From: Branchiostoma floridae
Lineage: Eukaryota; Chordata; Leptocardii; Amphioxiformes; Branchiostomatidae
Length of the DNA stretch: 64,000 nt
Direction of reading: 5' to 3'
NCBI RefSeq assembly: GCF_000003815.2
Contig: NC_049989.1
Location: 1,014,725 to 1,078,724 of the forward strand
The translations under genes and the position numbers were made by a program. The stretch's first letter is position 1, and each line of letters opens with the position of its first letter. The notes beneath the pieces were generated by a model, which did no database searches, was not told the origin of the DNA, and saw only the letters and a list, made by a program, of their open reading frames with translations. This document shows positions 45,420-56,240 of this stretch, one piece after another.

Positions 45420-46410
45420 TTCTCTGAAACTGTAGAGCTAAGAACAAAGGATTCTATCAAACAAACTAAAAAACAAAGACTTTTCCCGACCGCACGTTAC
45501 GGTGCTAAGAACAAAGGATACTATCAATCAAAGACTTTTTTCCAGACCGCACGTTCCGGGATAAGAACAAATGATTTTATCAAACAAAGACTTTCATTTC
45601 CCGACCGCACGTTACGGAGCTAAGAACAAATGATTTTATTAAACAAAGACTTTCTTTTCCCGACCGCACGTTACGGAGCTAAGAACAAATGATTCTATCA
45701 AACAAAGACTTTCATTTCCCGACCGCACGTTACGGAGCTAAGAACAAATGATTTTATTAAACAAAGACTTTCTTTTCCCGACCGCACGTTACGGAGCTAA
45801 TAACAAAGGAATCTATCAAACAAAGACTTTTCTTTCCCGACCGCACGTTACGGAGCTAATGACAAAGGAGTCTATCAAACAAAGACTTTTCTTTCCTGAC
45901 CGCACGTTACGGAGCTAATAACAAAGGAATCTATCAAACAAAGACTTTTCTTTCCTGACCGCACGTTACGGAGCTAATAACAAAGGAATCTATCAAACAA
46001 AGACTTTTCTTTCCCGACCGCACGTTACGGAGCTAATAACAAAGCAATCTATCAAACAAAGACTTTTCTTTCCTGACCGCACGTTACGGAGCTAATAACA
46101 AAGGATTCTATCAAACAAAGACTTTTCTTTCCTGACCGCACGTTACGGAGCTAATAACAAAGGATTCTATCAAACAAAGACTTTTCTTTCCTGACCGCAC
46201 GTTACGGAGCTAATAACAAAGGATTCTATCAAACAAAGACTTTTCTTTCCTGACCGCACGTTACGGAGCTAATAACAAAGGATTCTATCAAACAAAGACT
46301 TTTCTTTCCCGACCGTACGTTACGGAGCTAAGAACAAAGGATTCTATCAAACAAAGACTTTTCTTTCCTGACCGCACGTTACCGGGCTAAGAACAAAGGA
46401 TTCTATCAAA
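45420..46410. repeat. 59-bp minisatellite
   Basis: About 16 copies of a 59-bp unit with the nearly invariant core GACCGCACGTTACGGAGCTA, then AACAAAGGATTCTATC and AAACAAAGACTTTTCTTTCC. The first copies (45420-45560) are longer or degenerate and the central ones nearly identical, as expected for an array expanding from its middle. Confidence 0.95.
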
Positions 46411-46685
46411 GACTCATGCTATATTGTTTAGTTACCGAAGATCACATAGTCGCTCCCTCAAACATAATTGTTAAGAGTGGAGTATTCAATGCACAGTTTC
46501 CCTTGGTCTAACTTAGGGGTGTCTGTTGGTAAATTTCCTTCCGTCAGGGCATGTCAGCCTTGGAGCCCAGGAGATGGCCTGTGTTAGCGCTAGAACGTAG
46601 TAGAAAAAATCTGGCAAGCAGGCTAACCCTGGGTTGGTTCGTCGAGGCAAGCTCATTAGAAACAAACATATCATAGTTTGGACAA

Positions 46686-48440
46686 GGGGGGGATACAGAA
46701 GACCCAAACAATTACAGACCCATATCTGTCCTACCTGTCATCATGAAGGCCTTTGAAAGAGAGGTGCACACACAGTTCGTTGAATACCTGCATCAACACA
46801 ATATCCTCTCCACCCAACAGTCTGGTTTTAGGACAGGCCACTCTACAACAACAACACTACTGGATGCCAAGGACTACGTGCTTCATAGCATGGACAGGGG
46901 TAACCTAGTGGGGGCGGTATTTTTGGATCTTAAGAAAGCATTTGACACTGTACATCATGGACTATTATTAACCAAACTGTCATGGATCGGGATTCAGGGT
47001 GTGGAGCATCTTTGGTTCAGCAACTACCTGTCGGGGAGACAACAAATTGTCTCTCTGAATGGTTGTAGGTCAGAATACTTACCTGTTACACTGGGAGTGC
47101 CCCAGGGTTCAATACTGGGCCCGTTGCTCTTCAATTTATTTATTAACGATATACCTGATGTAGTTACCACATGTAAAATATGTTTGTATGCTGATGACAC
47201 AGCAATATTCTATCCCAGCATCAATGTAAAACATATTGAGTCAATTCTGAACTATGAACTCTCTGGTCTGGCCACTTGGTTCCAAACAAATCGTTTAACA
47301 TTAAATGTAACCAAGACTAAATGGATGTTATTTGGCACTGCTAACAGGTTAAAGCAAGCACAGTCCTTGACAGTCGAAATTGACCATGAAATCATAGAAA
47401 GAGTTCATACGTTCAAATATCTTGGTATGTACCTTGACTCCCACCTGTCCTTTAATGAACATATAGACAAAGTTTGTAGTAAGGTGTCACAGAGGATTGG
47501 ACTACTTAGACGCCTCAGACACTGCCTGACTTTCAGTATTGCTGACATGTTGTACAAGACTATGATATTGCCTATTTTCGACTATTGTGACACTGTCTGG
47601 GGAACCTGTGGGGCCACCAAACAACGGCAACTACAAATACTACAAAACAGAGCGGCAAGGGTGGTGCTACAACGTAGGCAACGGGACATCAGCATTGTGA
47701 ACCTCCACCAAACTCTCAACTGGAAATACCTGGCTGATAGGAGATTTGAGCACACGTGCATTATGGTTTTCAAATGTCTGACAGGCTTGGCACCAACATA
47801 CCTATCCGCCACATTTCAGCACAACTCTCGTATCCATACTTACAACACTAGGCAGACCACTAAACTACACCCACCAAGCTACACCACCACATGTGGACAA
47901 AAAACATTTGCATACACTGGCACTAGCCAGTACAACAAACTAGCAGATAACATAAGAAACATCACAACACTAAAAGGCTTTAAAACAGCTCTGAAGAACA
48001 CATGTATATCTGACCTCAAGTAATATTGGAACTTAGTATGGAAAAGCACCTTTGTCTCTGATGTGCCTTACTGTTTTAATTTTTTTGTTTGTTCAATCTT
48101 TACATATGATTTACTATCCATACTTTGTAAATTTCAGTTTCATTAATTTTCGATTTACACATGATTTGATATATGATTTGACCTCTGACCTCCACTCCAT
48201 CTCTTGACATATTGATTTTGACCTTGGAACGTTTTCGACATGAGTATGGACACTGATTATGTTTTGACGCACCGGTTTTCTGTACTGTATGTTGTCCCTG
48301 GATGTTCAAATTTTGACTGATTGTAACCACGTTTTTTGTCCTGTATTTATTATTTTACATGTATGTTTGATGGGCCCCCTTGGAAATCAACTATGCACTG
48401 TTGTAGGGGCTACCCATCTGTTTTCAAGATGAAATAAATA
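46686..48440 (+). mobile_element. 5'-truncated non-LTR retrotransposon, CR1/jockey-like
   Basis: An open frame from about 46686 to the TAA just after 48020 encodes the reverse-transcriptase core without stops: NNYRPISVLPVI (motif 0/1), GFRTGHST, motif A AVFLDLKKAFDTVHH, motif B GVPQGSILGPLLFNLFINDI, motif C YADDTAIFY, then KTKWMLFG and YLGMYLD. The endonuclease and ORF1 are missing because copying stopped early. The 3' UTR ends TTTTCAAGATG followed by an (AAAT)n tail at about 48430-48448. The intact RT frame suggests a recent insertion. Wording of motifs A and B fits the CR1/L2/jockey group; the clade needs a tree. Confidence 0.93.
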
Positions 48441-48449
48441 AATAAATAA

Positions 48450-49584
48450 ACAAGCATACCAAATATATAAAGCTTGAAAATATTGATCACTCACCTTCTG
48501 CGTCCGTCTGTCCCCAATAAAGCTCACCAAAGATTACCCGGCTGATAGACCGGACGCCAGGTTACGTCTGCTCCCATCCAGTACGTCTGCTCCCATCACT
48601 GGATGGTCTATTGTGTTATCCAATGTTCTCCCTTATCTCTGTGCCCCGCCTTTGGGTAATCTAAAGTGTAAACACCCAATAAGGTCCACCCTTCTCTCCT
48701 CCCACCTTTCCTCCCAACCAATAACGTCCATCCTGCTTTCCGCACAAATCTCCGCCCAGCTGTCTGTCCAGCTGGTCATCCATCATCGCACAGTACAGGC
48801 ACAAAAGCTTTCTGTGGTAATTGATAACAGTACTAAGGCCGTAGCAAGTAAATTTTATGGATGACATCCCCCAGAGACTCCAAATTTAGTGAGATAGGCC
48901 GACAAAAAAACAAGGCGGCAAAAAAAATTTCTACATTTTCAAAATTTGAGATCATAAACTAACAAAACAATAATCGAGGTGACAAAACCTGATATCACAA
49001 GAAACAGGTCTTTTGCTCCTGTATTCCACATCATTACCTGTCCTTGTAGTTGTGTATCCATCTCAAATAACTAGTCTAGAACGATTGTAGAAATAGCTTG
49101 TCCTACCATCATTGGCAGCTACTACGCTGGGTATTCATATGGGATGGAACATCTTAGACTGTCAACATTCAACTGTCCTTGAGCTTGTCATACCAGTACG
49201 GGTAGCAATTATACTGGATACTCAATGCAATGGAACACTGACTGTTTTCTAACTAAAACAAATGCAGAGCTCGTCGCACCACCACAGGTAACAACTAAAC
49301 TGGTGCGGTGTGCGTTGGTGCAAATCCTTCTGTCGGGAGTTGGTGATTCACTTCAAATCACCCGGATGGAGGCCTGGCGAACCTCTGTCTCGTATCAGCC
49401 ACATGGTGATTACATCATTCACCCGGACGGGTGTGTCACCCCGTAAGGGGCGGTATAACCCGTCGTGTGTAAACATGTGCGAACGTGTACAGGGTTAGCC
49501 CTTAGCAATAGCCTACGGCTAGTTGGGTAGCCCTGACTGTTGTAAACAGCTGAACAAATAAATAAAAATATATATAAAAAAAAA
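48450..49584. other. Repeat fragments
   Basis: 48835-48930 (AAATTTTATGGATGACATCC, AACAAGGCGG) is related to 20640-20725. 49295-49445 is an inverted family D copy. 49440-49570 looks like another retroelement 3' end (CCCGTAAGGGGCGG to AACAAATAAATAAAA). No gene seen. Confidence 0.5.
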
Positions 49585-50645
49585 TGTAAATTATGATAGG
49601 TGGAACATAAGCAGATACCAAATATGCATATGAGGAACTTATTTGCATAATATTAGCAAAAATACAAAACAGCTTAATGATTAATGATGGGAACTTTATA
49701 CTTGTGACAGGTGTACGTTAGTCAATGATGAACATCACCACGCATATATCATGTAAATATGTAAGTCATTTGCATAAAATTTGCAAATGATATTTCATTT
49801 TCAAATAATATTCCATGATGGAGGTTGCCAAACTCTTATTATTATTATCATTATTATTATTATCAGTATTGATATGTATGAAAATATCAGCATTGATAAG
49901 GAACAAAACAACCTTTTTTTCTGACTGGAGTCTTTTGCATATGTGAAACAAGGCCACATGGACCCGTATAACGTTACAGGTCAAGGACCGCTATACCTAC
50001 ATTTTGTTTCAGCTACTAGACTAAACCATTTGTTACCAGGGGGTATAGATATATTCTAGAAATGACCCTGCAGTTCCACAGCGACGTGCTGTGAGGCCCA
50101 AACCGTCACAATGTTTGCCTTATTGCAACACCATTCTGCCACCTACACGTCAACACCACAGAGAGTCTAAAACCAAAGATACAAAAACAGGAAGTCCTGC
50201 TGCAGTACCATGGTCAACCACCAGAAGGCCATAAAGTTCGTAACAAACATTGGGGGCACAACACCTACCCACATACCAAATATCATCCACAAATTCTAAT
50301 ATATTTGTCGCGGACACACAAGTACAATTATTTACAAAACAAAAGACCCTGCAGATCAAAAGCAAACAATTAGGCTGCCCAAACTTGCACCACATAATCA
50401 TCAACACCACAGCAATTTCAGGTCCAAAGATATAATACAAACCTGCTGCTGTAGTACCAAATTCAACAGATAGGGGCCCAAAATCGACCTTCAACATCAC
50501 CTTACACCAACGTACGAACCTTCCTAATACCATTGCAAACCTTTCAGCTTGAAATAAACCCCAACATAACCTCCAGAGCAAAATCAATATAGCCAAAAGA
50601 ATACTTCCATCTTCATGGAAGAAGTAAATTGTTAGGAAGTGAAGC
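49585..50645. repeat. Family A repeats, inverted and direct pieces
   Basis: 49585-49835 reads as the inverse of the family A start (ends GATGGAGGTTGCCAAACTC) and includes an empty site for the 27-bp palindrome. 50040-50640 has the direct-strand landmarks (CCTGCAGTTCCACAGC, CCACATACCAAATATCAT). A short (ATT)n run lies at 49837-49865. Confidence 0.6.
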
Positions 50646-50659
50646 ATTACACTGGGCCA

Positions 50660-52315
50660 CGCCTATTGGCGACTGTTTGCGCAAGACATGCGCCAATGTG
50701 TTTTGCACCCCCTGTATTTTGGTGCATCCTCATAATGTTCTGTAGCCTGTGCTGTGCTACATGTATTCTACACACACTCCCTGTACTGTGCGTGTTTTGC
50801 ACACCCTGTACTGTGGAACATGTACTACGCACACTCCCTGCACTGCAGTACATGTGTTCCGCACACCCTGTACTTTTGTACATGTACTATGCACACTCCC
50901 AGTACTGCGGTGCATGTGTCCTGTATACCCTATACATGTATTATGCACAATATCTGTACCGTGTTGGTGTTCTGCAACACCCGCACTGTAGTACATAAAA
51001 ATTATATTCTGCAAACACTACCTGTACACCATGTGCTGTGGCACATGTGTTCTGCACACCCTGTACCCCTGTACTGTGGCGCATGTTTTATCCACACCCT
51101 GTACTGTGGTACATGTGTTCTGCACACCCTGTATTGTGGTACACGTGTTCTGCACACCCTGTACTGTGGTACATGTGTTCTGAACCCCTGTACTGTGGCC
51201 ATGTATTATCCAAACCCTGTACTATGGTACATGTGTTCTTCACCCCTGTACTGTGGTACACGTGTTCTGGGCACTCTGTGCGGTTGTACATGTGTTCTGC
51301 ACCCCTGTACTGTGGTACATGTATCACACACACTTACTGTACTGTGGTACATGCATTGTGCACACTCCCTGTACTGTGATACATGTGTTCTGTATCCGTT
51401 CTGTGTTACATGTATTAAGCACACTCCCTGTACCGTGGCACGTTTTATCGACACCCTGTACTGTGGTACATTTGTTCTGAACCCCTGTACTTTGGCACAT
51501 GTTTTATCCACACGCTGTACTGTGGTGCATGTTTTAGGCACACCCTGTACTGTCGCACATTATGTTCTGCACCGCTGTACTGTGACACATGTAGTATCCA
51601 CACCCTGTACTGTGGTACATGTGTTCTTCACCCCGGTACAGTGGTACATGTGTTCTGCGCACTCTGTACTGTGGTACATGTGTTCTGCACCCCTGTACTG
51701 TGGTACATGTATTATCCACACCCTGTATTGTGGTACATGTGTTCTGCACCTCTGAACTGTGGTACATGTGTTCTGCGCACTCTGTACTGTGGTACATGTG
51801 TTCTGCACCCCTACACTGCGGTACATGTATTATCCACACCCTGCAGTGGTAAATGTGTTCTTCAACGCTGTACTGTGGTACATGTGTTCTGCACCTCTGT
51901 ACTGTGGTACATGTGTTCTGCGCACTCTGTACTGTGGTACGTGTTTTGTACCCCTATACTGTGGTGCATGTTTTACCCACACCCTGTACTGTGATACATG
52001 TGTGAGGCACACCCTGTACTGTCGCACATTGTGTTCTGCACCACTGTACTGTCGCACATGTACATAATGTATTATCCACACCCTGTACTGTGGTACATGT
52101 GTTCTGCAATCTCTGTACTGTGGTACATGTATCACACACACTTATTGTACTGTGGTACATGCATTGCGCACACTCCCTGTACTGTGACATGTTTTATCCA
52201 CACCCTGTACTGTGGCACATGCATTACCCACACAATACATGTGTTCTGCGCAACCTGAACTGTGGTATATTTGTTCTGTACACCCTGTACTGTGGTACAT
52301 GTGTTAAGCTGAATT
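50660..52315 (+). repeat. 30-bp minisatellite with dyad in every unit
   Basis: About 55 diverged copies of a unit close to CCCTGTACTGTGGTACATGT then GTTCTGCACA. The segment TGTAC-TGTG-GTACA forms a 5-bp stem in most units. Since 30 is a multiple of 3 and the unit lacks stops, ORFs up to 333 aa appear on the + strand and shorter ones on the - strand; none is a gene. Confidence 0.95.
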
Positions 52316-52585
52316 GTCAGTTGTCCCCTTGACATCTGATCATTCTAACTATATATACTATTAGCAAGCCATTCCATTTGTATACCCATGTCACTCTCAC
52401 CACATTTTATTTCTTTGCTTGCAAAAGTCTGTTAGCTATGATATCAGGTTCGTAATACAGAGCAGTCCAGGTTTTCTTACAAGAAATCTTCCATTGACTA
52501 ATTAATCAAAAAGTAATTAACCAACTATTAACTGAGCAGCTTAATAATTTCACCAGGACTGTTCATTAAAGTTTCTCCCTGAACT

Positions 52586-52740
52586 AGGCCTATGTCTAGC
52601 AACAGCAAAGAAACTCCAGGAGCTAAGGAAGCTTGCAGGATGCAAGGAACAATGGAAAAGGATGAAGAAAGACTGAATGCAGCTATAGGACTTTCCAGAC
52701 TATAGATGCAGAATACAGTGACTGATGATGATGATATGTC
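52586..52740 (+). pseudogene. Possible LINE C-terminal fragment
   Basis: A short frame CLATAKKLQELRKLAGCKEQ, continuing WKRMKKD and a stop, then a (GAT)n tail (ACTGATGATGATGAT) resembles the end of a retrotransposon ORF2 with its tail. Weak evidence. Confidence 0.35.
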
Positions 52741-53069
52741 TAGCAGCTGAAAATAAACGTGTATATATTATATTTCTATAAGTCATGTGGTACTTTTTAG
52801 CAGTTCCTCTTGTAATAGTATATGTGCATAGATAGAACTAAGGTAATGTAAATGAATGCAAAGTTGTTCATGTTACCACTAAGGAGGATTGCTGCATAAG
52901 CATTTGTGAAATAGCTCAAAATCAGTTTGGGTTCTATGGGAAAATTCACCCATGACCATTTGCACAGGGGCAAACTGGACAGCATACAATTTACAAAAAA
53001 AAGGCAAATTTAAGGGGTAGCCTTTTGGGGGCTACAAGAATAGTTGGATTTTTTAAGGGCACAGTATCG

Positions 53070-53855
53070 GCAGGTGGAGCCCATCCCTCTCCTTCCATTG
53101 ACTTTTACATGTACCTCCCTAGCCACAGAGTTGGGCAAGTATTTTACACCTGGGTAGATTGAGGAAAGTCGTGTGCCTTCTTTATAGGGCCTTCACACGG
53201 AAACCAAATCAGCAGGAATCAAGCAGAACCAGCCGGGATGAATTATTTGCAAAATTCGTGCCACATTCGGGTGGGAATTCCAAATGGGCCTTAAATCCCT
53301 TTCATAGAGAAGGAATGAGCCAGAATGCTGTCAGAATGAAAATTCTTTTCTATTCCTATGCATTCGTAGTGTATTCTAGACATTCTGACTACATTCCAGA
53401 TATTCTTTCGGCCACATTCGGGCAGGATTCGAGATGGCTTGCCGTTTCGATTCTCCATCGAATGAGATAAGAATGTTTCAAATAATGTTGAAATGCCGCA
53501 GAATGCGGTAAGACTGCAGTTAGAATAGTTACAATACACTTAGAATCCAATATGAATGACATTCGATATATCTCCACTTCGAATGCACCTCGACAGTTTT
53601 TAACATGTCAAAAACTTTCAGGCTAGCCAAAAGAATGGGCACAAATAGCTGGAATGCAGTTAGAACACAATACAATTTGCCAGGAATGGAAAAGAATTTT
53701 CATTCCGACAGCATTCTGGCTCATTCGTGGTCTTGTGTGAAGGGGGCTTTAAGAGCATGACATTGGAGGTATGTCATGGGATTCAAACCCAGGGCTCCTG
53801 GGTTCTAGGCTAAGGTCCTAACTGTTACATCAACATGACACCACTGTTTATATAG
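53070..53855 (-). mobile_element. tRNA-SINE interrupted by a MITE
   Basis: 53070-53185 carries the inverted SINE body (GTGGAGCCCATCCCTCTCC, GAGGAAAGTCGTGTG). 53745-53855 carries the inverted tRNA-like head (GGGATTCAAACCCAGG as inverted B box). The MITE at 53186-53745 splits them. Confidence 0.65.
53186..53745. mobile_element. Palindromic MITE inside a SINE
   Basis: Ends TAGGGCCTTCACACGG and GTGTGAAGGGGGCTTTA are inverted. GAATGAGCCAGAATGCTGTC at about 53304 returns inverted at about 53705, so most of the 560 bp can fold back. No ORF of note. Confidence 0.75.
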
Positions 53856-54532
53856 CTGCTGCGGTCCTTCAAAATGGGAACTTGGTGATTTCATATTCAA
53901 TCACCACACTTTACTCTATCTTAGCACTTTTAAAAGAGCAACTGATAAGAGCTCTAATAACTACATGACCTTTAGAGATATGTATCACTGTACACATGTA
54001 ATTTCAGCCTTCTACAATAAGTCAAGTACATGATATAGGTTGAGGGGAAATTTTCATACACATCCCTCGTACTATTATGATAACTGAAACATAAGTACTT
54101 CAGTCCACTCTTTTCAATGATCCTCACAATAAATAAATCTGCATAGCGCATGGCCTCAGCATGGTAAGTGTTATTTTGGACAGCAGTCTTTTCCTTACCT
54201 GTCACAGAAGCAACTTCAATGCATAAAGAAATAACTAAGAGATGAACTTTTGATCATATAATATTGTATCTTGTACACCTGAAATCCAGTCTACAATCCA
54301 TTTCATTGTCAATACTTGTAGTTCAGTCAGACATGTAGAATTATTACAACTTCACACAGGCCTAAAGAAGAACATCTACACGTGATGAGCAGACAATGTA
54401 ACACTCTACAAGCAGCAGTGGAAAATAGGTCTCTTGAACAGTACTTCAAAGACATTTATCTACTCCTTGGATACATTCCTCAGGGTTTGGACAGGATGGT
54501 AATACCCATTTTTAGTTTAGGCTCCTGCAGAC

Positions 54533-54551
54533 GGGGGGGGGGGGGGGGGGG
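54533..54551 (+). repeat. Poly-G run, 19 G
   Basis: An uninterrupted run of G after CTGCAGAC. Its exact length is unreliable in any assembly; it could form a G-quadruplex. Confidence 0.85.
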
Positions 54552-54840
54552 CTGAGTCATGATTTTCAACATGGGCCAGGGTTCTCCAATGCAGGGAGAG
54601 GGAGTTTTGCCACCCAAGAAAATCAAACATTGGCAATCCTAGATGTCTGTGATGGAGGCCAACCCCTTGTAGTTTTACAGAAAATCCTTTTATCCCCTAA
54701 TTTGCCTGCTTGTTCTCTTTCAAAGCCACTCTTATATGACACCCAGTGGATGTCATCATAATGCCACCAATTCATGCCGACCACAAAAACATTGCAACCC
54801 AACTCAAGACGTCTCCCTCTACCAGTCAGCACAGTTTCCA

Positions 54841-55228
54841 CTAGGGGTGGGTACTGGTACAGGACTAGGGTCAGGTCCAGAGGATCAGGTACAGGTCTGG
54901 ACCTGAACCAGGACCTGATTATGTGTGAAAATTTCTGAATGGGTTATACTAAAAAAATCAAGGGTCCATTACGACTTCCACTTTTCAGACGCTATATTCA
55001 TGTAGACAACGCTAACTGCTTCTGTATGTGTCCCTGTAGAAATGACTAACGTTATACATGTAAACTCTACTTCACTCGTTATTTTCTTGGACGAGTAAGC
55101 CCGAAAATGTGTGGCCACCTCTCAATATAATGTGTTCATTTTTTAATTGGTCCAAAATCTGGTCCACTTTTTTCAGACCGGCCAAGGAAGAAAAACGGTG
55201 TTGTACTGCTACCCATGGCCACCCCTAG
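54841..55228. mobile_element. MITE with CTAGGGGTGG ends
   Basis: Left CTAGGGGTGGGTACTGGTAC and right CCCATGGCCACCCCTAG are inverted ends. Subterminal GGTACAGG/GGACCTG repeats lie near the left end. TIR wording is hAT-like, but no 8-bp duplication is evident. Confidence 0.55.
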
Positions 55229-56037
55229 TTACTAAATTCTACCTGTCTGTTGTGCACAGAAGAATGACTACAACCTTTTCAAGCCCCCACCCAGACTATA
55301 TTGGTAAATGGTAGGGGGGAGGGGGGGGGGACAAATCATGTGTTGTCTAACCTTGACTTCATCTCCACAATCCACACTTGTTGCTACAGAGTTAGCTGGC
55401 TGACAGGAGCTGTGGTTAGAGCTGGGATGATACACCCCATGTACATGTACACTACAACTTCTGTCTGTTTCAATCACATTCCTGGAATGTTCCTTCAGTA
55501 GATTCAGACTTTGTTTCTTCTCTTCAACTATAGCAGACTGCAGCTTAGACCAACCTCAGGTTGAGAAAAAATGGCATTATTGAGAGATGTTAATAAGAAT
55601 CTATTGAAGGCAGCCTTAAGCTTAGTGCAGAACCTTAGAAAGTCAAAATATGCTTGTCTCGACATGATTCTCATTATTCCAAATTTCATCATGGTCATAA
55701 AATCATCTTTGTCTGTCCCACTTTCAGTTCCTGAAAGCAGCAGAACAAATTGCCATGACATCTACAGATCCCATTACATCTGAACTTAAGTTAAGGGGTG
55801 AAGAAGCAGAATCATGCTCTTCTCTGGAATGGGTCAGTCTGAAAATAAAGTCTTAATGCAGCAGTACTATTCTAAGTATGGAACACCTTAGCTACTCAAT
55901 AAAATTTCCACACGAATTTCATCTACATTATCATGTTTGGTAGGTCCCTACCAGTACGTACATGTATGTTTGATACACAGTTGCACAGTGGTACAATATG
56001 AAATATACATCACATGAAGAGCCGTCTGTGGGGCCTG

Positions 56038-56240
56038 TCATAACCTGCACAGACAAAACAAGGTAGGGAGGAACACTCCGATGGCCATGAGGATGGGGAA
56101 CATGGTGCTACTTTCGTCACTGTCGTACGGATTGGGTGTTTTTGGTCCTGATGTTCTCCGCTCCTTGTCAGGTTTTTCCCTGGACAGTTCCTCCTCTTCA
56201 TCTGGCTCCATTCCCGGGATGGGGGGTAACTTGGGGACAT
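56038..56240 (-). CDS. MLEC: MLEC exon 4 with membrane anchor
   Basis: Acceptor TTGCTTCGGCAG|AT completes the split Asp codon. Encodes [10 protein letters not shown], the acidic linker, SGPKTPNPY and the C-terminal transmembrane helix with CRL end; stop TGA at 56038-56040. Confidence 0.95.

Larger units (their letters stand above)
53856..56037. other. Intergenic region downstream of MLEC
   Basis: No gene recognised. Contains a 19-G run (54533-54551), a MITE (54841-55228) and a second G-rich run (55313-55330). The ORFs are short and without domains. Confidence 0.4.

Noticed and set aside
50754-51755. 333-aa ORF rich in Cys/Thr/His
   Set aside because: Product of the 30-bp minisatellite; other frames and the minus strand are also open.
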